Positions 23,571-34,500 of a stretch of 64,000 bases of DNA are shown piece after piece. The notes under the pieces are model-generated. The model had not been told where the DNA came from, made no database searches, and saw nothing but the letters and a program-made list of their open reading frames with translations. The position numbers and the translations under genes are program-made. Source of the DNA: Parasponia andersonii (taxonomy: Eukaryota > Streptophyta > Magnoliopsida > Rosales > Cannabaceae). The DNA is taken from positions 54,780-118,779 of the forward strand of contig JXTB01000767.1 in the NCBI GenBank assembly GCA_002914805.1. Direction: 5' to 3'. The stretch's first letter is position 1; every line of letters starts with the position of its first letter.

Positions 23571-26500
23571 TTACACGTAATACTTTTTCAAGTGCTGAAC
23601 GTTCCACGTGTTTGGTAGGCTCTTTCCGGTCTTGAGTTCTTTCAGGACATACGCGTCATTGTCAAGTGCTTTGATCACCTCATAGGGTCCAACCCAACTG
23701 GAGTCTAGCTTCAAGGAATTCCCTGTTCTGATCTTCAAGACCCAATCCCCGACGTTAAATCAACGAGCACTAATCTTTTTTGCGTAATAGGACCTGGCCT
23801 ACTGATGGTATGAGGCCAGGTGGACCAGGGCCATGTTTCTTGTTTCCTTCAGGAGGTCTGTGTTGTGGCTTAGCTGCTGCTCGTTCAGTGGGGCATCCTT
23901 TACCACTTCGGAGTGAAGGGTCGGGAGGCCAATCTCGGTCGGGATCATAGCCTTTGACCCGTAGACCATGGCGAATGGTATTCTTCCCGTCGACCTCCGC
24001 TCCATGGTTCGATGGGCCCAAACAACGGCCGGTAGCTCTTCTAACCACATGCCTTTAGCCTCCTGCAAGTTCTTTTTGATGTTGCTAAAAATGGCCTTGT
24101 TCGTAGCCTCTGCTTGGCTGTTTCCCTGAGGGTAGCTCACGGATGAGAAACTGAGCTTTATATCATACAGCTCACATAGTTCCTTGAGCTTAGCATTCTG
24201 GAACTGTGTGCCATGATCAGCGTGTATCTCTTTCAGAATCCCGTATCAACAGATTATATTTTTTCAAATGAAGTTAATCGTGTCTGCCTTATTAATGGTC
24301 GCGTAGGCTTCAGCTTCTACCCATTTGGTGAAATAATCTGTGGCCAGTAAGACATACCTTCTTTCCCTTGGACTTCTGGAGAGCTCTCCGACAATATCCA
24401 GGCCCTATTTCGCAAACGGCCAAGGAGTTATGTTCGAATGGAGTTCCTCCGCTGGTTGGCATTTCATGGGGGCAAACCTCTGGCACTTATCATATTTCTG
24501 GACAAATCAGGACACCTCGGTCATCATGTATGACCAGAAGTATCCAGCCGTCAGAGCCTTATGGGTGAGGCTACGTCCGCCAGAGTGGTTGCCGTATACT
24601 CCCTCGTGAATTTCCTTCATCAGTTTCTGTGCTTTGGTGGGACCTACACACTGTAGCATCGGTCCCATTGTCGATCTCCTATACAGTTGCTCCCCTACCA
24701 TCGAGTATCTGGCAGCCTTAAGTCTGATCGACCTCGCTTCTCGAGGGTCTGCGGGCAGATTTCCCAACGCCAAATACTGGGTGATGGGTTTCATCCACCC
24801 CTCGTCTGCAGAGCCAGTTGCAAATACATGGCATGCGGGGGTCTCTGAAGGGTCCCTTATGCTCTCGCCCTCTAGGAGAATCTCCGTATGTCTGGTCGTT
24901 CCCCCGATCGACGCACTCTTAGCTAGCTCATCGGCCTTCTGGTTCATCTCCCTAGGAATCTGTTCGATATTGAAACCGCTAAAATGAGCTTTCGCCCCCA
25001 TTACCTTAGAGAAGTACCTGTGTAGTCTTGGCTCTTTTACTTCGAAGTCTCCCATGACCTGACCCGTGATCAACTGCATGTCAGTCTTTACTGCAATGCT
25101 CTCCACCCCGAAGTGCAGAGCTAGCTCAAGGCCTTGTAGCAGTGCCTCGTACTCCGCCTCGTTGTTCGTTGCTTGGAAACTGAGTCTCAAAGCTTTCTCT
25201 ATTCTGAGTCCCGTTGGGTCTGCAGGACTATCCCGATACTGACCCTAAGGCATTCGTGGATCCGTCGGTATAGAGGGTCCAGGCTGAAGAGGGACGAGGC
25301 TGAGACGTCTGGAGCGGGTCGCGCAGCTCGCCGAAGGATTTGATTTCTACTAAGAAATATGCCATGACTTGCCCTTTCTTCGCCACTCGAGGCCAATACT
25401 AGATGTCGTATATTCCTAGTTCGATGGCCCACTTGGTCAGTCGTCCCGATAGGTCCGGTTTGGCCAAAATTTACCGGACGGGGAAATCTGTATACACAGT
25501 GACCGAGTGTACCTCAAAATATTGCCTGAGTCTCTTCTTAGCGTTGACCAGAATGAGGACCAATTTCTCTGCCATACTATATCGCGCCTCGGTATCCAGG
25601 AGCATGCGGCTTGTATAAAACACTAGCTTCTGCTTGCTGTCTTCCTCGACGAATAGTACGGCGCTGATCGCTACTTCGGATACTGCTAAATAAGCGAACA
25701 GGCGTTCCTCCTCTGTTGGGGAAACCATGATAGGCGGATGACTTAGGTATAGCTTGAGATCTGTCAGTGCCTTGTCCTGCTCCTCCTCCCAGGCAACGGT
25801 GGAGGTTCTCTTTAGGCACTGAAAGAAAGGCTTGCATCGGCCAGACATCTTGGAGACGAACTGGCTAAGAGCGGCTATCTTCCCGACTAGGCACTGGACC
25901 TCTCGAAGAGTCGAGGGTCTCTGCACGTCTGCGATTGAGGACAACTGGGTTGGGTTGGCCTCAATACCCCTTCTGCTCACGATATCCCCAAGAACTGGCC
26001 GGAGGACACCCCGAACGCACATTTCTTAGGGTTTAGACGCATCCGATATTGCCTCAGAATCTGGAAGCACTCGTCTAGACATCTCAGATGGTCTGACGCT
26101 TCTCTGCTCTTTACGACCATGTCGTCGATGTAGACTTCCATAGTCTTTCCTAGCAGCCCGGCAAACATCTTGTTCATGAGCCTCTAGTAGGTTGCCCCTG
26201 CGTTCTTTAGACCAAATGGCATGCGTCAGTAACAATACAGACCTCGCTCCGTAATAAATGCCGTGTGGATCTGGTCTTCCTCGTACAGGGGAATCTGGTT
26301 GTATCCGGAGTAGGCATCCAGGAAGCTCATCCTATCGAATCCCGCCATTGCATCTACCATTTGGTCGATCCTTGGCAGGGGGAAGCTATCCTTTGGGCAG
26401 GCCTTGTTCAGGTTGGTGAAGTCTATGCAAGTGCGATCATCACCGTTTTTCTTCTTCACCACCACCGGGTTGGAGATCTAGCATGGGTATACACATTCCA

Positions 26501-27632
26501 TGATCAGGCCGTTCTCCAGTAGCGTCTCTACCTCCTTGTTGATCGCCCTGTTTTTATCTGGCGCGAACCTTCGGGGTCTCTGCCTGACCGAAGGGAAATT
26601 GGGGTCTATATTCAGCCGGTGGCAGGCGTGCGCGGGGTCTATCCCGAGCATGTCATCGTGGGACCATGCGAAGATGTCTTCATTCTGCCTCAGGAACTCC
26701 AACATCTCGTTCTTTTCCTCCTCGGGCAGCAGGGCCCCGATTAAGACTACCTTCGCCGGCTCTGACTCTTTCAAAGGGACCGCCACCAGCTCCTTAATCG
26801 TGGATTCTGGTCCATCGGACTCCTCTTCGATCCGCTTCATGTCTGCTGGCAGGCGGTCCTTTGATTGCTACATGTCCCCGGCCGAGGCGCTCGCGCTCGC
26901 ATCGACTCCTCTCAAGGTGGTTGAAAAATATTTCCTGGTAGAGGCCTAGTCTCCTTTGATGTCTATCATATAGGTACCATCTCTTGATAGACATCTTAAG
27001 ACCTGATAGAGGGTGGAGGCGACCCCATGCACGGTGTGGATCCATCTTCTTCCCATGATAACGTTGAAAGAGGACTGGCAGTCGATGACGACGAAGTCCA
27101 CATCCAAGCACCTCTCTGCAGCGTAGACCTTCAGGGTAACGACGCCCAAAGGGCTGACCTTGGTACTGTCGAAAGCGAACAGCGGCTGACAGGTCGGTCT
27201 GAGCGCGTTTCGATTCAGGCCCATGCTCTCAAACGTGCTGAGGAACAGGATATCAACACTGCTCCATCCGTCGATCAGGACCCTTCCGACCAATGCGGAA
27301 TCGATCTGTAGCTTAATCACCAAAGGGTCTTCGTGAGGCAGGTGCACCGTGGTCAAATCTTGCTGGGTGAAGGTGATGGGGGCGGCAGAGGTGCAGCTTT
27401 CTCCCATCATCAAATGGTTGATGGAGTGGCCCATCTCCCTCAGGTGCTTTGCCCTTTCTTGGGTCTTTTTGAGACATTTTTCCTTCTCCTCCTGACCCTG
27501 GGTCGGCTCTGGTCTGCCTACGATGGTCGGCACTATCCTCAGGGCCTGCTCTCCTGATCTGGAGGCCTGGGACTGCTTGCCTTTTTTAGGCCCGGTGACG
27601 TCTCCCTGTTGCTGGGTTTCGCCGGCCTTCAT
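23571..27632 (-). pseudogene. pol: pol of the gypsy element (protease, RT, RNase H, integrase), decayed
   Basis: Protease: about 26946-27400, with VLIDGWSS where the active site normally reads D-x-G-S-S; Trp replaces the second Gly, so it is probably dead. Reverse transcriptase: 25980-26840, with VVKKKNGDDRTCIDF, the FLDAYSGYNQI block and the catalytic YIDDMVV. RNase H: 24800-25640, first VFYTSRML then the second type with NNEAEYEALL and KTDMQLI. Integrase: 23571-24640, with the zinc-binding HSGG...H region, then catalytic Asp (GLDIVG), Asp (ADHGTQF) and Glu (GNSQAEATNK). It ends WNVQHLKKYYV and TAA at 23571. Stops occur in RT, RNase H and integrase. Frame shifts are inferred near 25985 and 25235. 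Nothing here can give a continuous Pol protein. Confidence 0.9.
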
Positions 27633-29072
27633 TACTGTCTCAACTTGCCGGCATGGATCGCCATCATAACCTGCGTGTAAAGGTTACGGTAGTTGATGGT
27701 GTCGTGCTTATGATCCATGTGAAATTGACAGTACCTATTCCTATTTTTCATGTGCTCATGAACGCCAGACTTAGGCGGGTCTTTGAAAATGCCTCTGTCC
27801 CTGTTTTGGAGATAGATCACGTCGATCGGCGTGTTGAGCTCGTATTTCGGCAGCGGGTCACTAGACGCCTTCCTCCTCTTGCCGCCTTCTTGACCGCCTT
27901 GGATGGGAGCTTCCCGTTTCAGAGTCTGCCTTTGGTCTGGTGCGGGCCTCTTTACCCCGTGCGGGGCGGAGTTTGCGCTGGTGCCGTTGTTATCGCAGCG
28001 GAGGCCTTAGGTGCTTTCTGGCAGCTTTTCAGCACCCTGAATACCCCTTATGACTTTGCCTGGACGTCTGCCATATCGTACAGCAAGTTCATAAACAGAT
28101 GGTCCGACATCATCGATCCTGGCTACAGACCCCTGATGAATGATCCTGCGGCCTGGACTGAGTCGGCGTTGTGCACTAGGGACATCAGCTCTAGGAAGCG
28201 TGATAGGTACTCTCTTGGAGACTCATTCGCAGTTTGTTCTAACCAGTCAAGATCTCGCATAGATTTCTGCTGCTTTCGGGCACCTGCGTACTGCTTTAAG
28301 AAAAGTTTGTAGAAATTTTCGAACCCATTTATGGATTTCTCTGGGAGCTGTCTAAACCATAATAGGGTTGGTCCGACCAGGGTTGTAAAAAAGACTTTGC
28401 AAGTCACAGCTTCGTCCCTAGTTTCCAAGGCCATCTTCTGCTAAAAATGGTATATGTGATCGAGAGGGTCGGACTTCCCATCGAATGGCCTAAAGGTCGG
28501 GGTCGTGAAGTCTCTCGGCTTGGGCTCTATCTGGATCCAGTCGGCGAAGGCAGTCTGGTTGATCCCTCGCACAGTTTGCTCTGCCAGATCATTAGGGTCT
28601 GGCTGTGATGGGCCCCTAGCCTTTTACTCATCTCTGCCATCATTTCTTACTTCCAGTTGGGAAGCATACCTTCTGGGCGTCCTTGGTGTCTTCTATCCAC
28701 CACCGCTCCGGCTTGGGATGGTCTCGTCTGGCTTTGTCGCTCACCCTGTATCCGCGATCTGGATGGAGCGGGAACCTCCCTCGGCGGTTGGCCCCCAGAT
28801 TCCTGCTGGACTTCTTCGTCAAAATCTTCCCTTCGTTCACTCCTGGCTTCGCTTGCCAGCAGTTCTTCGAGGCGGGTGTTATCTCTGCGCACTTCTGCGA
28901 CTTCTTCTCTCAAACCCAGGACGGACTCATGGGTAATCTCTGCCTTTCGATTTGCTTCTGCCAAGGCGGCGAGCATCTGGTCTAGCTTTTGTTCCAGACC
29001 CGGTTGTGCTTCCCGAGAGCTTCCTTCGGCGTTGGGACGCGTGCTCCTGGTTGTCATTCTTGAAGGTGCCAT
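27632..29072 (-). pseudogene. gag: gag of the gypsy element, decayed
   Basis: Nucleocapsid polyprotein that would package element RNA. The start (MAPSRMTTRSTRPN, ATG at 29070-29072) leads a charged, coiled-coil-like N-terminal part. The retrotransposon gag core is at about 28123-28434 (FFTTLVGPTLLWFRQLP ... SRFLELMSLVHNADS). A zinc-knuckle-like segment at 27650-27735 keeps CQFHMDHKHDT but has Tyr where the final Cys of the motif is expected. The reading frame changes at least twice between 29072 and 27632. An in-frame TAG at 28441-28443 interrupts the block before the core. Upstream is the LTR promoter; downstream is the protease. It cannot make a full Gag. Confidence 0.85.
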
Positions 29073-29144
29073 CCTACATTGTATGGCCTTTTGTTCGGGA
29101 AGAGCGTGATCGTGAAACTCCTACTCTTTTTCTCGCAGTCAACG

Positions 29145-29165
29145 ATTTCCCACAGACGATGCCAA
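29145..29165 (-). other. Putative primer-binding site of the gypsy element
   Basis: Just inside the 5' LTR the - strand reads TTTGGCATCGTCTGTGGG. It resembles the tRNA-complementary GGCGCCGTCTGTGGG start common in plant gypsy elements, with substitutions. The exact tRNA is not determined. Confidence 0.5.
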
Positions 29166-29167
29166 AC

Positions 29168-29937
29168 TGTTGGAGCAGTTTTCACCAACTGTCCACGTGT
29201 CCTTGATACCCCAAAGAGTTTTCGACTTCAGACAAGATTGGAGAGGCGGGGGAGGCCACCTGCAAAGACTCTCTGATGCTTAAGCCAGTTGATTATCTTT
29301 TTTTTTAGGGTAGCAAAGATTTAGTTCTTCTTTTTATATGTATATCTTTTCAAATATTTCTTTTTGTATGCGTACATGCTTCTCTTTTGGGGATGCATCG
29401 TTCATATATATAGTTCTGAAATTGTGAACCTCATGGTTTTCAATCCCAGGAACGAGTACCTTTTTCATCATGACTTACACTAGAGGTCACGGGCCGAGAT
29501 TACCGTGATTCTCCATGCATCGTTGCAGCCTAGTTTCTGCCATCCCCTATGGCTCGAGTCTGTGAGGGGTGAGATTTGGACAAACTGCCGTTCTGTCAGG
29601 ATGGTTTGTCTCATGCGCACACATACTCAAGATCGCATTAAATTCTCTGTCTGGGTTTGGAGCTGTGAGTTGCTTCCCATTGAACTCTTGTGGAAGACTC
29701 TTGGGGCTTCCGACCCCCAGCTGTTGAGGTAAGAATCGAACTGGGCCGAGTCCATCTAGAGTCTGGGATGGGCTCGGTCCTAGCCTCGAACAGCCCAATG
29801 GCCTATGCGGTACCACGTGCGACTCGCGTGGCCTTTAACTAATCACTCTGGGCACGTGTCGGACGGTGTGCCCCGAATATGACCTGTTCTGCCACTTAAT
29901 CGTCTACGTGGTGTATGATTTAGGAATGGGTCCCACA
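29168..29937 (-). repeat. 5' LTR of the gypsy element (right copy)
   Basis: This copy lies beside the gag side of the element. It starts TGTTGGAGC and ends GGGTCCCACA on the + strand. On the - strand a TATATATA run at about 29404-29411 could be the promoter TATA box. It is the same length as the left copy, with roughly 50 substitutions by eye and no indels. Most are transitions. Confidence 0.93.
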
Positions 29938-29942
29938 GTTAA

Positions 29943-30756
29943 AATTAACGACACATCATTATGCGTGTGTCTTATGTGTACATTTTAGAGAATATATGGT
30001 GAGTGTTTTCCTTTTTTATTTTGTTTTAATAAATATTCATTTTTTTATAGATTAATGAATAAGTATATATATTTTTACGCTTGATATATATATATATATA
30101 CTAATTTTAGGTATATAAATTTTTATAGTAAGTATTTTATACATGTGGTATATACACTAATATACTAGTCATTTTGTTATAACATTTAAATTTTAAAAAA
30201 TAGACATTTACTTAAAATAGGCCAAAATTCAGTATTTTGCTATAAAATCCTATGTTATATATGTCGCTAATATTGCTCTTGTAGTAAAATTTTGTGTCCC
30301 TATCATTAGTATCATAATATCGTTTAAACAAACGTCATTAATAAGTCACATGAAAACCTCACAAGTGACGAACGAGATCAAGATTACAGCCCACACAGCG
30401 CACCAACTACCCAACCATTAATGGGGCTGCCTCCTCTGGCCCATCGATAAGTCTCCAGTCCAGTCCAGTCCAACCCAAGCCCCAACTTACAAACTTTTCA
30501 AATTCCATATCTACCCCTACACCGACCCGGAAAACGCCGCCAAGAATTCAGTCCTCCGCACCTCGTCGACTGGATGTACTCACACTCCCCTTAATGGTGG
30601 TCCCCGCATTAGATTCCTCCACGTGGCAAACGGAGGCGGCTAAATAAAAGCGGGACCCATCCCCACCGTTTCGCGGATCTCTGATTGGCTGGTCAAACGA
30701 GTGGAGCGACACCAGCAAGCACTCGCGGGAGAGTCGTTTTCCCGCATCCGAACCCC
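29943..30756. other. Right part of the split MITE and the Nudix gene upstream promoter
   Basis: From 29943 to 30293 the sequence is AT-rich and belongs to the interrupted MITE. From about 30360 the base composition turns GC-richer and holds a CCACGTGG box (near 30619), as expected of a gene promoter. No coding exon. Confidence 0.55.
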
Positions 30757-30763
30757 TATAAAT
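30757..30763 (+). promoter_or_regulatory. TATA box of the Nudix gene
   Basis: CCCCTATAAATGGCC fits the plant TATA consensus. A transcript would start near 30790. The coding ATG is at 31503, after a leader intron whose acceptor TTTTTTAG ends at 31484. Confidence 0.65.
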
Positions 30764-31502
30764 GGCCCACTCTCCCCGTTCAAATAATTTCAACCCAAAA
30801 CTTCATTTTTTTTGGAACATTTCGGATATTCAAATCATCATCAACTTTTCGAATCAGGTTTCGCTTTTACCGAGATCACGATTTTTCTCGAATTTTTGTT
30901 CGGTTAAGTGTTTCGAATTTGTGATTCCGCCATTGTTGTAAACTTGTTTGCTCACTCTTGGATTGAATTTTTGAACTGGAGCTGTGTTAATAGTGTTCTC
31001 ACTATGAAGTTTTGAGATAGTTTTCTAAACTGGCTGTTCGATTTGGTTTTTTTTTTTTTTTTTTTTTGAGCTAAGCTTGTTGTTTTTGTTCATTTCCGCC
31101 ATTGTTGTAAATTGTTGGATCAAATATTGACCCGAAGCTGTGTTAATGGCGTTGTTACTAGGAAAAGTTTTCAGATAATTTTCGAAATTGTTGGTTCGAT
31201 TTTGTTTTTTATTTTTGTTTTGTGTGATTTTGAGCTAATTAAGCTGGTTCTTCTTGTTCATGAAAAGACGTATGCATGCTAAATTTTCGTTGGCCAAATT
31301 GATGCATAACTGGATTGGTTATATATATATATATATTAATCAGATAATTTTGGATTTTGGATTAATGAAGTACAATGAGGAGGACTTCAACTAATTGTAG
31401 TTTGTAGCTCGTTTAATTTTGGGATTGTTTTCATTAGATTTCGGGTTGACTCTTGACTGTTTTGTTTTCTGCTTTATTTTTTAGGAGTTTTTGGTTGTAT
31501 TA

Positions 31503-34500
31503 ATGACTTCCGTTGAAGTTGGAACAATGGCAAATTCATCCCTTGGAGTGCACCGTGTCCGTGAAAATGGGACTCAGTTTATTGAATTACTCCCTGCAAC
31601 CAATGATGAGCATGGAGGAGTCATTGTTGATATGGAGGAGGCTGTGGAATCTGCTGACTTTGCTACTTTGCTGAGAGCTTCAATGTCACAATGGAGGCTA
31701 CAGGTTCGTCGATCAACTTCATTCACTGGATGAACTGCTGCTTGTGAAATTTCAGATTCTTATACCCTGTCGGTTTTTATTTTCTACTTTAAATTTACTG
31801 TTCAGGGAAAGAAGGGTGTTTGGATAAAATTGCCCATTGAGCTGGTAAATCTCGTTGAAACAGCAGTAAAGGTAGTTACTTCCCACTCGTAGAAATTTTG
31901 TATAATTGACTTGACCACTAATTGGAGTTGGAACCCGATTACACACACACTTGCAATCCATCTCTGTAGTTAGCACACCCAATTATTAATATGCCATTGT
32001 CATTAACAGTTACACAAGTGACTGTGGACCATATGTTATAGTTTCATTTCTTTTGCTTTGGTCTTTTTTTTTTCAGAATAAAATTTTGCTTTGGTTCTGG
32101 TGCCATAGAAGAACTTTGTGAGGAAATTTTAAGCAATGAATCCTTTTTTTTTTTTTTTTTTTCTGAAATTGTTTTTCAAGAGCTGTATATTATGTGGTTT
32201 TTAGAGATCGGAAAGTCAACCATTGGTAATTGTTGTACTTGAAAGTTAGTAACAAAGAAACACGAGCACCCATATAAGTTTATGATGTAGCGGAATTTTG
32301 ATGTGCTAACATATATTTGTATAAATTGGATATGAATATTGGCATAGTTCTCTTTCTCTCTCTCTTTTCTTTTGGTCATTTGGATTTGATTGGTTATTTC
32401 TGCAAATCGAGTTAGTTATGAATCATGACTTACGAGTTATGAAAAAGAAAAACAAAACTAGTGNTTTTTTTTTTTTTTTTTTTTTAACTCGATAGATCTG
32501 TTTTCTTGACTTATTTTCATTGTGTTTGTGGCAGGAGGGTTTTCGATACCATCATGCTGAGCCACACTACCTGATGCTCGTTTACTGGATCCCTGAAACT
32601 ACCAGTACAATTCCTGCAAATGCTACGCACCGAGTACGTGTTGGTGCTGTTGTCTTGAACGATAAAAAGGAGGTAGTGCTTCTCTAGTTATATTCATTTA
32701 ATTATTTCTTACCAGGAAAGATTACAGTAAGAAAGTTAACGTCATTAACCATGTAAAATAGCTCTTTTGCAAATTTGAAATTTTATCAAGAATTTGATTA
32801 ATTCATCTCTTCAACGTTTCATGTTTTGTCATAATTCATTTCTCAATAATTATGTTTTCCAAGGAGAGTCTGTCAATCTACTTTCTATGCATATCAAGTG
32901 GTAAATCTCTAGGTTAGTTTTTGGATTTGTCAAATCCATTCATCCGTGTTGCTGGGGGTAATTATTGTTATTATTATCATTTTATTCTGGTTCAACATAT
33001 CCACCTTGTTCTTATGTCATACGTTGCTAGTTTAAAATCTATATTCCCTTCTGGCAGGTGCTTGTCGTTCAAGAAAATGCTGGCAGATTCAAAGGAACAG
33101 GTGTGTGGAAAATCCCTACCGGGGTTGTTGATGAGGTGTGTAACTTAGTTCAGAGGTGTTTTTATTTCTGTTTCTATTAATTATATACATACACACACAC
33201 ACGCACACACACACATACTTGGCCTAAAAAGATATTTAAGTAAGCTTGTCAATCTGTAGGGAGAGGATATATTTAAGACAGCTATAAGGGAAGTAAAAGA
33301 GGAGACTGGAGTAAGTCGTCAGTTTCCTTCACATATTTTGTTAATACCTTCAAGTTTGATATATCGCTATTCGTGGTCTCATGAAGATTGATTGTTTTCA
33401 CTTCACTTCTTCAGATTGACACAGAATTCTTGGAGATATTAGCATTCAGGTATGAAGTTTATATATCCTAACTGTTTGAAGGTTGAAGCTGTTGTGTGTG
33501 TATGATAGACGGATATAGTGGTTGAACTTATTTATCATCAAAGAAAAGATTGGAAATGGACTGTCTTATGACAGAGATAGGCAATTGCAATTAATAATAA
33601 TTCGCCGACAAGAAGAAACCTGAAGATGGTCTTCATACTATGTGGCCTGTGAAACAAAAAGTTGTGTTTCAGAATTATTGTGGAACCCGTTGTGCATGGT
33701 GTCTGAGTGCACAAAGTTCCTATTCTGGCTGGGAAAAATTCCCTTATTAATTTTACTAGTTGGCTTGATGTTTTCAGAACTGACATAGTTGAGCCATCAA
33801 TTATAGAAGTTTAGCTGCAACATAGAATATATAGTTTCTTAGATGTTGGTAAAATCAGAGAATGTTTTGAAAGAATGAACTGAAATTGGTTTTCCTCATT
33901 TGAAACTTGGTATTTATAGTGATCTGGACTAGCTGAGTGTGGCTCCAATTCATGATTTGAAGTTGGCTGAAACACTTAATTCCAATATTTTGATTTCATC
34001 TAGATATCTGTCTCTAATATTCAAATCTCTGATGTACTAATATTCAAATCTCTGATGTACTAATATTCTTTGAATTTTTAAATATTTAGTTTCAAGTCTG
34101 TTAATATTTCTGATCCCTTGATGTCTTCTGATTCCTTGATGTCTCAAATATTCAAATCTCTGAAGTACTAATATTCATTGAATTTTTAAATATTTAGTTT
34201 TAAGTCTGTTAATATTTCTGATTCCTTGGTGTTGCAAATATTCAAATCTCTGATGTATTAATATTCTTTGAATTTTTAAATATTTAGTTTTAAGTCTTTG
34301 TTAATATTTCTGATCCCTTGATGTCTTCTGCTTATAGGCAATCTCACAAGTCATTCTTTGACAAGTCCGATCTGTTCTTTCTGTGCATGCTGCATCCGCG
34401 GTCCTTTGACATCCAGAAACAAGAACTGGAAATTGAGGCAGCACAGGTGCTTCTTGAATTGGAATGTTATATGCTTACTTCTAACAATAATTCAGAGAGA

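Larger units (their letters stand above)
17538..29937 (-). mobile_element. Full-length Ty3/gypsy LTR retrotransposon, Tat-like lineage
   Basis: The element is 12,400 bp with 770-bp LTRs that begin TG and end CA. GTTAA lies directly before (17533-17537) and after (29938-29942), a perfect 5-bp target duplication. Gag and pol are on the - strand, so the right LTR is the 5' LTR. Polyprotein order is gag, protease, reverse transcriptase, RNase H, integrase, the Ty3/gypsy order. A long non-coding and antisense-gene region lies between integrase and the 3' LTR. That region, together with an extra RNase H of the NNEAEYEALLQGLELA type, points to the Tat/Ogre group. Many stops and several frameshifts make it non-autonomous now. 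Confidence 0.93.
17409..30293. mobile_element. MITE-like element split by the LTR retrotransposon
   Basis: A 27-bp block at 17409-17435 reappears as its reverse complement at 30267-30293 with about three mismatches (both contain AAGAGCAAT on one strand). These flank the LTR element on both sides. Without the 12.4-kb insert the element would be about 480 bp, a typical MITE size. No clear target duplication of its own was found, so the boundaries are provisional. Confidence 0.6.

Noticed and set aside
26500..26949. Plus-strand frame opposite reverse transcriptase
   Set aside because: Shadow of pol; the - strand carries the clear RT motifs.
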